Shown: positions 41,061 to 51,455 of the stretch, piece after piece
How positions within the stretch are numbered: position 1 is the first letter of the stretch
How the letters are laid out: each line of letters opens with the position of its first letter
Assembly: GCA_964035575.1 (NCBI GenBank)
Contig: OZ037846.1
Span: 523,501 to 587,500, forward strand
Source of the DNA: Rhynchopus sp. YZ270_cl-10
Lineage: Eukaryota; Euglenozoa; Diplonemea; Diplonemida; Diplonemidae
Length of the DNA stretch: 64,000 nt
Direction of reading: 5' to 3'
Made by a program: the position numbers and the translations under genes
The notes under the pieces: model-generated
Database searches by the model: none
What the model was told of the DNA's origin: nothing
The model's input: the letters and a program-made list of their open reading frames with translations, nothing else

Positions 41061-41984
41061 TGTAGGGGATGGGGAGGGAAAGGACTACTAACACGAAGAG
41101 AAGGGAGGGAGGGAGAGGGAGGAGGAAAAAAAAAAGGCAAACACAAAGTGGTGTAGTTGGCGCTCGGTTGGAGCTGTGTGTGGGGTAAGTGGGGCGGTAT
41201 ACGCACGAAGGGGGTGGTGTGTGTCTGTAAGGGGGAGGAGGGGGAGGTTGAGGATGGAAATAAAGGAAAGTTGAGTTGAAATACAAAGCCCTCTCGTGAA
41301 CAGTGTACCATTGGTATAATGACCGGCTGTACCGGAGGGTCCGGGGGGGAGGTGGACACCACCCAACCATGGAATGCTACGATGCTGTTTTGTGGTTTAC
41401 ATCTGATATGTGCTCCTCCCGCTTCATCAGATGAAATGGGGATCATTGCGAACACAGGGTAGAGGGTTTGTACCCCCCGATGTTTTGTTGTCTTACTGTA
41501 TTTCGCGAGATATAAAATGGTCTGGTTCACTTTTTTTATATAGTTTTTCGGTAATACGATCGTCTTTATTTGTTTATCGGAAACCTAATTAAATCAGTGT
41601 CCACACATCAACCTCGAGGACCTGATACAGACCTGTCTGTACACACTGTTTTGCCGTTGTGCGGAAAGGGTGTGGAAAAGAAACATAACAAGGAAACAAC
41701 AAGAACGCCAAAAGCGAGACAGTGCCCTTCTGAGCCCTGCAAATAAAATCTCGCGAAACGGGGTGGGGGGGAGTGGGGTGTTAAAGGAGAGAGAGAGAGA
41801 GCTTTGCCCCAAGGTCCTTCGAGACCAAAGTGGTAAAGTCACGGAATGTGGTCTGTTGCTGTACATCGTTGGTAGCAGCAAACGTAAAGTCGGAGAAGAA
41901 GAAAAAAAGCAAGTGTGGAGTTTGTCTGCACCTATAAGGAGAAGGGTGCGAATTCAAGTAAGTTGGAAACAGCCCCAGCGAAGC
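41061..41984. other. Intergenic: kinase 5' flank and 3' flank of the hybrid cluster gene
   Basis: 41061-41282 is C/T-rich in the minus sense and should be the kinase leader. A gamma repeat fills 41283-41402. The remainder shows no gene; a long plus-strand frame that starts at 41670 is antisense shadow. Confidence 0.5.
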
Positions 41985-43775
41985 TCAAGCAGACGCAGCA
42001 AGGTGGTTGTTGGGCATGGCACGCAGCTTGGCGGCGTCCTCCACACCGTCGCCCACAGGCGCAATCCCGAAGTTGGTGACAAGGAAGTCTACAAGCGTCG
42101 GGGTGAGGAAGGCAGGCAGACGGGGTCCCAGGTGGATGTTCTTCACGTCAAGGTGGAGCAGCGTCAGCAGCACAGCCACAGCCTTCTGCTCGAACCACGA
42201 GATCCCGAACGAGATCGGGAGGTCGTTCACAGACGGGACACCCAGGGCATCCTGGAGGGCAAGCGCCACACGGATCGCACCAAAGGCGTCGTTGCACTGA
42301 CCCACGTCCAAGAGACGAGGGATGCCGCCAATGTCGCCAAACTCCTCAGTGTTGAAGCGGAACTTCCCGCATCCCAGCGTCAGGATCACAGAGTCGTCTG
42401 GCACGCTCTTCGCCATGTCGGTGAAGTACGAGCGGTTCGTCTCCCGTCCGTCGCACCCACCAATCACGAAGAAGTGCTTCAGGTCCCCAGACTGGATCAG
42501 CTCCACCACCTTCCCGGCGTTCGCAAGAATGGCGTCGGCACCGAACCCAGTCGTCATCGGCCCAGTGCGGCCCTTTGCACCGCTCTCGAAGGGCGCACAC
42601 TCAAGCGCCTTTGCAATCACCTCAGAGTAGTCGTCGTTCTCCATGTGCTTCACACCGGGCCAGCCAGTCGTCTGGCGGGTGAACAGACGGTCGCTGTACG
42701 TGCGCTTCGGCTCAATCAGGCAGTTCGTTGTCATGACCACAGCACCAGGGAAGTTCGTGAAGTCAATGCGCTGCTTCTGCCACGCACCCCCGTAGTGGCC
42801 CACAAGGTGCGAGTACTTCTGCAGCTCCGGGTAGCCGTGCGCAGGCAGCAGCTCCCCGTGGGTGTACACGTTCACGCCCTTCCCCTCCGTCTGCTCCAGG
42901 ATGTTCTTCAGGTCGCGGATGTCGTGTCCCGACACAAGGATGCAGTGTCCGGGCACAGGTGTCGTGTCCACTGTCTTCGGTGTGGGCACGCCGTACGACG
43001 TCAGGTGTGCCTGCTCCAGCAGTGCCATCACCTCCAGGTTCACCTCACCCACCTTCAGCGCCACCGGGAGGTGGGTGGCCACACTTGCCTTCGGGTCTGC
43101 AGTCGCAGCCAGGCACTCGTGCAGGCCTGCGTAGATCGAGTCGCTCTCCTTCCCCTGCACCATGGCGTGGTGTGCGTAGGCTGCTGCACCCTTCACGCCG
43201 TACGTGATCAGTTCCAGCAGCGAGAACGTGTCCGCGTCGAAGTGCGCCGCACGCGACAGCACACCCGCCTCCTCGTCCTCGTCGTCCAGAGGCTCGTACG
43301 TCGTTGCACCGCCCAGGTCTGCCGTGCCGCCAGCCTTCTCGTACAGCGCACGCGCCGTCGCACGCACAACCTTTGCACGCGCCAGGTACTCCGTGAAGCG
43401 GTCTGCGTCGTTGTTCACGTTCGTCAGCGTCGAGAACATCGACTCCAGCACAAACCTGTCCACCTCTGCGTCCACCGCAGTTGCGTCCAGCGCACGTGCT
43501 GCGTGTGCGTACTGGCTGATCCCGCGTGCGAAGTGCACAAGGTTGTCCTGCATGTGTGCCACAGCAGGACGCTTCCCGCACATCCCGATCTTGTCGCAGC
43601 CGCTCCCGTTCGTCTGCTCACACTGCATGCAGAACATGATCGGGTGCGTCTCGCGGATGTCCGCCAGTGTGCCCGACGACCACCGCTTCTGTGCACACAC
43701 ACCTGCCTGCACAGCGCGCACAGAGGACGCTCCCGCACGCACAAGGCAGCGCTTACCTGCGTTCATTGTGTTCAT
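41985..43775 (-). CDS. hcp: Hybrid cluster protein (hydroxylamine reductase family)
   Basis: 596 residues, ATG 43775 (a second in-frame ATG is three codons on). N-terminal cysteines 49, 52, 60 and 66 (CX2CX7CX5C) match the [4Fe-4S] site of the anaerobe-type class. All eight hybrid-cluster ligands are present with exactly the spacing of the Desulfovibrio enzyme: His284, Glu308, Cys352, Cys441, Cys469, Cys494, Glu529 and Lys531. The family reduces hydroxylamine or acts as a nitric oxide reductase/S-nitrosylase in anaerobes. Residues 1-35 (NAGKRCLVRAGASSVRAV, AQKRWSS) are basic, hydroxylated and free of acids, like a mitochondrial presequence, so location in a mitochondrion-related organelle is inferred. 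No intron; third codon positions are strongly C-rich, typical of a highly expressed gene. Confidence 0.96.
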   Translation of the reverse strand: MNTMNAGKRCLVRAGASSVRAVQAGVCAQKRWSSGTLADIRETHPIMFCMQCEQTNGSGCDKIGMCGKRPAVAHMQDNLVHFARGISQYAHAARALDATAVDAEVDRFVLESMFSTLTNVNNDADRFTEYLARAKVVRATARALYEKAGGTADLGGATTYEPLDDEDEEAGVLSRAAHFDADTFSLLELITYGVKGAAAYAHHAMVQGKESDSIYAGLHECLAATADPKASVATHLPVALKVGEVNLEVMALLEQAHLTSYGVPTPKTVDTTPVPGHCILVSGHDIRDLKNILEQTEGKGVNVYTHGELLPAHGYPELQKYSHLVGHYGGAWQKQRIDFTNFPGAVVMTTNCLIEPKRTYSDRLFTRQTTGWPGVKHMENDDYSEVIAKALECAPFESGAKGRTGPMTTGFGADAILANAGKVVELIQSGDLKHFFVIGGCDGRETNRSYFTDMAKSVPDDSVILTLGCGKFRFNTEEFGDIGGIPRLLDVGQCNDAFGAIRVALALQDALGVPSVNDLPISFGISWFEQKAVAVLLTLLHLDVKNIHLGPRLPAFLTPTLVDFLVTNFGIAPVGDGVEDAAKLRAMPNNHLAASA

Positions 43776-44788
43776 TGTGAGTGTGGGTGTTGTGTTTCGT
43801 CAAAAAAGGTTCTGTTGTTGTGGAATGCAGTGAGCGTACGTGTGGGCGTACAAGAAAACAAAATTAAAGGGGAAAGGGGGATACATTCGTTTACTGCATA
43901 CGATTGGAGGGCATCTTTCTTTTTTTTCTTTGGGGGGTTTTTTGCCCTCTGTACGTACCTTCACTATGGGGGAAGGGGGTGCCGGTTTACAACCTGTCAC
44001 GGTTTTTTGCGTTTGTATTTTCGTTCTTTTTGTTTTTTTGTCTTTTTTTTTTTTTTGTTTTTTTTTTTGGGACGAAAAAAAAGAAGAGAAAGAATATTTC
44101 GCACTCCATATTTTTCTCCAAATATTGCATGGTGTGGACAAGTAGAGGGGCTACCCTTACAAACACCGCAACATCTTTTCCCCCCCATTTTTGTACATTG
44201 AACCGCAAAGAATCATTTCATATATTTTCTACTGAATAGAAGGTATATGAAATAATTCGGTGAAAAAGAAGAAAAAAAAAAAACTGCCGAGTGAAACGGA
44301 CAGACAAAACAACGGAATTACATTGGTGTTTTTTTTTGTTTTGTGTTATTTTTTTTTTACTCATTTTATTTTTCCCCGACAAAGAATATCTCGTCTTTTG
44401 ACAAAAAGAAAAATGGTCAAAAAGACTCTCTTTGCCGGTTTTTGGTTAGTACGAAAACAATACCACAAATACATAATTACACTGAAACCTCACAAGAGCC
44501 TTTGAGCACCAATCGACATTTGTACTACTTGTTTCGCCCTTGGTTAAAAATAAAATAAAAATAAAAAATAAAGGTGAAGTTGACAGTGCAAACTCCTCTA
44601 GTCGCGCGGGCACTGGAAAGAAAAAGAGGAATTTTCCACTAATGAACAATAGCCCTCTCTGTCATTCCTGCACAGAATAAACTGTAGTTATTGATAGCAG
44701 GCACACCTCCGACCGACCCACGTACCATGCCAGACATCTGGATGAAAGCAAACAAGAATAAAGACACCACATAGGTGGATCACTTTAC
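43776..44788. other. Spacer upstream of the hybrid cluster gene
   Basis: Low-complexity T and A tracts. A hairpin (TTTCATATATTTTCTACTGA, and its inverse AGAAGGTATATGAAATAATT) lies at 44215-44260; a similar one is at 60363-60405. No gene is visible. Confidence 0.45.
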
Positions 44789-45417
44789 ATATGGGACAGT
44801 CCATAAACCCACCCCCCTAAAAGGTAACCTTTTGAATATTTTTTACATTAGATAACTTCCACTCGGACTTTTTGCTCGATTTTTGCTCCTTTGAACTCAG
44901 AATATTGTTTCTGAGGTCACAGGAGCAAAAATCGAGCAAAAAGTCCGAGTAGAAGATAGATGAATTAAAGTCGAGAAATAAAAAAACTCCAGTTGAAATG
45001 AGTTTGGCTGGGTTTCGTGGGTAAACCTGTTTTTTTACCTAAGTTTACCAAAAAACCACCAGAAAAAGTGCCAAAAATGTCAAAAACAGGTGGAAATAGA
45101 CTCGAAAACCATTTTTGGGGCATATTTGCCGCAAAGGAGGGTACATTATGCTGTTTTTAACCTTTTTTTGTGTTTTTTCCACAAAAATGGAACCCATTCA
45201 AAACCCAGTTCAACTGGGGCTTTTTTATTTCTCGACTTTAATTCATCTATCTTCTACTCGGACTTTTTGCTCGATTTTTGCTCCTGTGACCTCAGAAACA
45301 ATATTCTGAGTTCAAAGGAGCAAAAATCGAGCAAAAAGTCCGAGTGGAAGTTATCTAATGTGAAAAATATTCAAAAGGTTACCTTTTAGGGGGGGGAGTT
45401 TATGGACTGTCCCATAT
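44789..45417. mobile_element. Foldback F3
   Basis: Arms 44789-44998 and 45205-45417 are near-perfect inverted copies beginning TATGGGACAGTCCATAAA. Each arm itself folds: CGGACTTTTTGCTCGATTTT returns inverted around GAACTCAGAATATTGTTTCT. The 200-bp core (TGGAAATAGACTCGAAAACC, GGGGCATATTTGCCGCAAAG) resembles the arm of palindrome F2 near 50045-50100. Confidence 0.8.
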
Positions 45418-47285
45418 ATCATCCAAAATCTCGCTAGCCGTATACTTTTTCATATTTTTCACTCAGAAATGTGAGATGCATATTTTTTATCGTCCGACAC
45501 CGGAATTGAACGTTTCGAAACCGCGCTTTCAAAAGAAATAAAAATCTCAAAAAAATAAAAAAAAATTTTTTTCTGAAATGGCCGTGTCGGTTTTTTCTCG
45601 TTTTCTTATCGGTGACTCAAGAAATAAAGTGTCAACAAACGCCCAAAAAATTTAGCCTATATGCATTTCCGGACTCCGCCCAATAAAATAAAAAAAAAAT
45701 CGAAAACTTTAGTGGAGTTGAAGTTACATAAAAACCAGACCATGGCTATTAGGTACTAATACAGGCAAATTCCTTAGCAAAACGGGCCAACTTCCCGCAC
45801 AAATACTAGTGACAGCGAAAAATTTTCTGCGAGACGAAACCGGCGTTATTTGAATGATATTGTGAACCCTCATTCCAAAGAAAAAAAAATCGAAAACTTT
45901 CTTGAAGTTACTTCATGGTGAAACATCTTGGTCATTAGAAGGAAAACCCCGGTTTACAAGGGAAATCCTTAAGGAAATGGGTGTGGTAAGGGAAAACCTT
46001 AAGGAACCTACTGAAAACCACCCCCCTCACGATTTTTCTTCAGAAAACCACAGGTGCATAAAAAAAAATTGTCCGACCCCGGAATTGAACGATTTTACAC
46101 CCGATCTTTCAAAATAAATAAAAATCGAAAAAAAAATTTGGGCTAATAATTCCGAGGATGCTTGCGGGCACGCCCGCAAGCGTTTGCGACACCGAGGGTG
46201 CAATTTTTCCCTCCGAAAACGCGCTTATATGAATTTCCGGGGCAATCTGAAAAAATTCCGGGGTCGGACAATTTTTTTAACGAAAAATGGATCACTTAAA
46301 AACCAGACCAAAATCGGGCTTTTCTATACGGCTGGGCAGATTTTGGATGATATATCACACATTCTCCGAAACTGCGTATCACTTGTGACCAACCATGGAG
46401 CCAATTTAAAGTGACTATTTTTCCACTAAAAAAATTCTCCGACCCCGGAATTTTTTCAGATCGCTCCGGAAATGCCATTCCGCGCCTTTTTGCAAAAAAA
46501 TATTGCACCCTGAGGTCATTAAACGTCTGTGTGCGTTGACGGGTGGATCCTACTAATTTCTCGCGCCCCCAAAATAAAATTTTTATTTTTATTTTGAAAG
46601 ATCGGGTGTGAAAACGTTCAATTCCGGGGTCGGACAATTTTTTTTATGCCTCTCTTCATGTCGCAAAGGATTTTGGGAGAGGGGGGCGTTTTCAGGTATT
46701 CCCTATACTTTCCTAAGAGATCAGGTTAGAAACCCCTTTTTGGGTGGTCTTCGGTGACTTATTCCACTAAAAACGTTTTTATCAAAAGTTGCCGATTTTT
46801 TTTTCTTTGGAATTATTTTCAACAATTCTCTCAATTCTGACGATTTTTTTCCGCCGGAAAAATACTAGATGTCAGCCAGGTTTCGGTGGAGCCAACCCCA
46901 TTTTTGCACCCAAATTGCACCCGAATTGCCCTATATATGGGTATTATACAATGGAGCCAATTTAATTTAATAGTTTTTGACTAAAATGCTCGATTTTTTT
47001 TTCTTTGAAAAGTTTGGAGTCCGGAAACACCATTCCGCGTATTTTCAGAAAAAATTATGCATCTGTCCTTTTCTCACCTGTTGCTGAGAGTGGGAGGCAA
47101 AAACTCTCGCGGTGATTTCAGAAAAAAGATTTTTTTTATTTTTTTGAGATTTTTATTTCTTTTGAAAGCGCGGTTTCAAAACGTTCAATTCCGGGGTCGG
47201 ACGATAAAAAATATGCATCTGGGTCGAGTGAGTGAAAAATCTGAAAAAATGATACGCAATTTCGGAGAATGAGTGATATATTTTT
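45414..47285. mobile_element. Large foldback F4
   Basis: Inverted ends of about 190 bp (45414-45605 and 47090-47285) share GATGCATATTTTTTATCGTC and CGCGCTTTCAAAAGAAATAA. A second, inner pair of inverted segments (46050-46135 and 46560-46650) repeats GTCCGACCCCGGAATTGAAC. No frame is credible. It abuts F3 directly. Confidence 0.65.
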
Positions 47286-49210
47286 TTTTTGACAAATTGT
47301 TGGAATAGTGTAGTTGCCACCTGTGCAAGCTCCACTTTGACAATCGCCCAAATTCCACAAACAAAAGGAAGAAGGGAAATTGGGGGTGGGTAAAGGGAGA
47401 GGTGGAATGGCGTATTTTTTTATCGATTTGCTATCATCAAAAAAAGGGGGATAAGATGATCCTAAGCCCCTCTGAGTGAAGTTGCCTGTTTTTTGTTTTT
47501 TTGTTTTTTATAAATTGTTGGAGTGGTGTAGTTGCCTCGGTTGTGTTGCCACAGTTGTGCAATCTTCACTTTCTTTTTTTGTTTGAAAACTTGGTTGTAT
47601 TAGTGTAGACACCCGAGGATGAGCTCCACTATAAAGCCGGTATTTGTCTTTTTTTTTTGGATGTTTGTTCTTGTTTGGTTTCGCTCTGTTGGGGTATGAG
47701 GGGCGAAGGGAAATACACACACAAAAAGTTTTTAAAAAGATGCAAAAGAGAACCTAAAAAAAAAGAAGGTTCCATCACAATCTTCTAAAAAGGGGGGAAA
47801 CAAAAAAATACGTAACAAAAACAACGGAACGGAAACTGAATACATTTTTTTCTTCTTCTTTTTGAAAATATTGGATTTTTTTTTTGATAAATTGTTGGAG
47901 TAGTGTAGTTGCCTCGGTTGTGTTGCCACAGTTTTGTGCAATCTCCACTGTCAAATTTTTTTTTTTTGTAGTGCCAACTGCACGAACTGCATGAAGGGGT
48001 GTGCCAATACACGCGTTTTAATATCTTCCTTCGCTACGCTCGGGGAAAATAAACCCACTTGTGACTCCAGTCTGAGAGCGTGAAATAATGGGAATCTTAT
48101 TTCACGCGAGTAAATAGCTTTTTTTTTTGGGGTGTATGACAGAAAAAAAGGGGTCCCCTGCGTCCCCTAACCCCCCCTCCTATTTTACTTTTTCTTTTTG
48201 GTGGTGGGGGGATGGTACGCTCACAAACCTATAAACTGAGCGTTTTTTGTTGCAGGCCTCTCGTGAACAGTGTACCTTGGTATATGACCGGCTGTACCGG
48301 GGGGGTGGACACCAAACCAAATAAAAAATGGTCGCTTCGAATACTGCACCAAAAACAAAATAAAACAAACTCAAAAAAAGGGGGGAAAATACACCATCTC
48401 GCACAAAAAAAAAATTGGTTTTTTGGTGTTATTTTGCTAAGAGCGTGGGCGAAAGGGGGAAGAGATTTTCCTTCGAAGAGTCAACTTACAGTAAGACAAC
48501 AAACATCGGAGAGGTAAAAAAAAACCCCCCCTTAGAGTTTTGAAATCCCAAAATCCACCTTAGTTATTACCCCTCCTGTGTGTTTTTACCCCACCGATGT
48601 TCCTCTACCCCACCGGTGTTTTTTACCAGTGGACATGATACTGTGGGTCAACATGAAAAATATGGGGAAATGAGGTGAGATATTGGGGAAAAGGGTGGAA
48701 ACTTGTCATCAAAATTCTCATGCCTAGGGGTAAAAAACCCCTCCTTAGAGTTTTGAAATCCCAAAATCCACCTTAGTTATTACCCCATTGGTTGTTGTCT
48801 CACTGTCTGTAAAAAGGAGGAATGTACCTTTCTCGTACACATACCCCGAACGTTCCCGATATGGGTGGAAAGTCCTAAAAATACATTGGCATTTTTCTTG
48901 GTTTATTGCACTGCTGTCATCAACGAAAAATAAAATATAATGAGAATAGGGGGAATAGGGAAAAAAGGGAGTTTTAGTAATGAGTAAAAGAAAACAAAAC
49001 ACCTTTTTTTTTTTTTACTGAGGGGGAGGGGCGAATAAGAGATATGGCTCCCTCCTCCGCAGTAAAAAAAAAAAAAAAAGGCAATAATAACAATATTCCT
49101 TGACAGTCAAAGAAAAAAAAAAGCCCTCAGCTGTCCAGATGAACAACTGGCTTAACACACTATCAAAACGGGTAACAAAGAATAGAGCAAAAAAAAAGGG
49201 GGGGGGGTTA
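47286..49210. other. Gene-free stretch with small co-oriented repeats
   Basis: Holds alpha repeats at 47291-47337 (shortened), 47510-47570 and 47886-47949, a beta repeat at 47583-47633, and a gamma repeat at 48252-48320. A 45-bp direct repeat (AGAGTTTTGAAATCCCAAAA, then TCCACCTTAGTTATTACC) occurs at 48527-48571 and 48739-48783. Nothing coding is seen. Confidence 0.55.
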
Positions 49211-50375
49211 GGGGATACGACTCCAGCCATTTTGGCTGGGACCAAACGCACGGAAAATTCATTTGGCATTATCTGGCCATCTCCAAGGCAACTGCGGGTG
49301 AAAAACACCCTCAGAGTGGGTCACAGGGGGCCTGTGGGTCGAAAAACGACCCAGAAGCCACCCCAGAATACAAAAAAATGGAAAAAAATAGTGAAAAAAC
49401 GGCTTTTTTCACGTTTTGGCCACTTTGGGCAAAATAGCGATTTTTCGAGAAAAAAATCAAAAACCGGGATATTTTTTGACATCACAAAGCCTCCTTTGGC
49501 ACAAATATACCCCAAAAGTGGCCTGTGAGTCCATTCCAACCTGTTTTGGACATATTTGACACTTTTGGAAGTGTTTTTTTGGTGTTTTTAGGTCAAAAAA
49601 ATGCCCAAGACGTCCCCAAGACATCCCCAAGACACTTTGCACACCCCCTGTTACGGTCATATTTTTTTCGTTTTTTTGCCTGAAACCCCCAAAATACCCC
49701 TCCCGGACCCCACATAGTCCCGAATATCCATCACACACCCACTCAGAGTGAGTAGAAGCACCCCAAAAAAAATATTTTTTAAAGCCCTAAAATTGTGCTT
49801 CAGTTTCGGCAGCATATTTTTTTTGGGGTGCTTCTACTCACTCTGAGTGGGTGTGTGATGGATATTCGGGACTATGTGGGGTCCGGGAGGGGTATTTTGG
49901 GGGTTTCAGGCAAAAAAACGAAAAAAATATGACCGTAACAGGGGGTGTGCAAAGTGTCTTGGGGATGTCTTGGGGACGTCTTGGGCATTTTTTTGACCTA
50001 AAAACACCAAAAAAACACTTCCAAAAGTGTCAAATATGTCCAAAACAGGTTGGAATGGACTCACAGGCCACTTTTGGGGTATATTTGTGCCAAAGGAGGC
50101 TTTGTGATGTCAAAAAATATCCCGGTTTTTGATTTTTTTCTCGAAAAATCGCTATTTTGCCCAAAGTGGCCAAAACGTGAAAAAAGCCGTTTTTTCACTA
50201 TTTTTTTCCATTTTTTTGTATTCTGGGGTGGCTTCTGGGTCGTTTTTCGACCCACAGGCCCCCTGTGACCCACTCTGAGGGTGTTTTTCACCCGCAGTTG
50301 CCTTGGAGATGACCAGATAATGCCAAATGAATTTTCCGTGCGCAAAAAATGGCTGGAGTCGTACCCCCTAGGCAT
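49211..50375. mobile_element. Near-perfect 1.16-kb palindrome (foldback F2)
   Basis: Arms 49211-49776 and 49811-50375 are inverted copies separated by only about 35 bp. Two minus-strand frames in the left arm are translated identically from the right arm, so identity is complete over at least 49457-50132 and 49321-50268. The ends read GGTTAGGGGATACGACTCC, like the GGTTAGGGGGTTCC end of F1. The left arm has one small extra stretch near 49237. No product is recognised. Confidence 0.9.
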
Positions 50376-51235
50376 AGGTGCCCGCCGAGTCGTTTTTGGG
50401 CGAGTTGTCGGAACTTTACGATTTCACCTAACAACTCGCCCAATACTCGGACAACTCGGCCACAACTCGCCCTATACTCGGCACAACTCGCCCTATACTC
50501 GGCACAACTCGGCCACAACTCGCCCATTTATACAGGCAAAAACATACAGGGATGGGAGGTGACGTTGTAAGGTTACACACATGTAACGTTGGTACAACAC
50601 ATAATCTCAAGAAAAACAACCAGGGCTAAGGCCAAACGCCACTCATTACATGCACCTTGTCATATGACTAGTCATAGGTGGTAACTAGGTCGTGGTGGTC
50701 CATGGGCCACCGTGCACTTTTGGTAATTGCTGGGGGGAATGGGATATACTCCGTACATGGATACACACAGAACACACGGTTCCCCAGACATCTGTCAGGC
50801 AATCACTGATTCACTTCACACAGGTCGGGCAGGCGCTGCCTGCCCATCCTCTTTTCCTGTCTGCTATCGATTCCAGGTTCACAACGTTCACACGTTTAGT
50901 CAAAATGCTTTGGGCGACGACTTCCTTTGGGATACACAAAACCACACAAAGCGCACATTCACAGACCAGCTGTGAAGCGTGGGATGCACGAGATAAAACG
51001 TGATGTGGTGTACCTGTGTACCTGTGTACCTGTGTACCTGTGTACCTGTGTACCTGTGTACCTGTGTACCTGTGTACCTGTGTACCTGTGTACCTGTGTA
51101 CCTGTGTACCTGTGTTTTTGTAGCCATAAAAAATCCCAAAAAAAAACAACTCGCCCAAAAAAAATGGGCGAGTTGTTGGCCGAATTTGGGCGAGTTGCCG
51201 AGTTGTTTTAACTCGCCGGGCACCTATGCCTAGGG
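50365..51235. mobile_element. Satellite-armed foldback X, copy B
   Basis: Same ends (CCTAGGCATAGGTGCCC), CGAGTTGT arms, core and ACACAGGT array as copy A at 16651-17505, in the opposite orientation. It begins exactly where palindrome F2 ends, sharing the CCCCCTA. Confidence 0.75.
51009..51115. repeat. 8-bp minisatellite (ACCTGTGT), about 13 units
   Basis: The complement of the array in copy A of element X, shorter by about five units. Confidence 0.9.
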
Positions 51236-51290
51236 GGGGGGGTGCGGGTTTCACATCTGCGTTTTTCCGTGCATTTTTTTTTTTTGTAAA
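51236..51290. repeat. 55-bp direct repeat, left of element Y copy 2
   Basis: GGTGCGGGTTTCACATCTGC followed by GTTTTTCCG(T/C)GCA and a T-run. The same segment in the same orientation is at 53933-53990, on the far side of element Y copy 2. Confidence 0.7.
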
Positions 51291-51455
51291 TCAAGGTACT
51301 TGACAATAGGAAATAGAAACGACGGAAGGTGCGTGCCCGCCAGCTTGTGTTTTTCTCATTCATTGTTTTTTCTCACACAACACACACTTCAGCGAAAAAA
51401 CACACCAAGCTTGCGGAGCGATAAACGAAAAAGTTGTTTTTCATTGTTTTCTTTT

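Noticed and set aside
43760-43775. A splice donor (CAG|GTAAGC) in the start of the hybrid cluster gene.
   Set aside because: The frame reads through into a sensible presequence and the conserved Cys motif; no acceptor giving a better protein was seen.
41670-44201. An 843-codon open frame on the plus strand.
   Set aside because: It is antisense to the hybrid cluster gene. The strong C-ending codon bias of that gene keeps the opposite frame open; the translation has no domain.
46050-47210. A tRNA-like T-arm in GTTCAATTCCGGGGTCGGAC.
   Set aside because: It occurs in the inverted arms of F4, but no anticodon arm, D arm or matching acceptor stem lies at tRNA distance.
49203-50370. TTAGGGG-type ends as telomere repeats.
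   Set aside because: Only one unit occurs at each element end; there is no tandem array.
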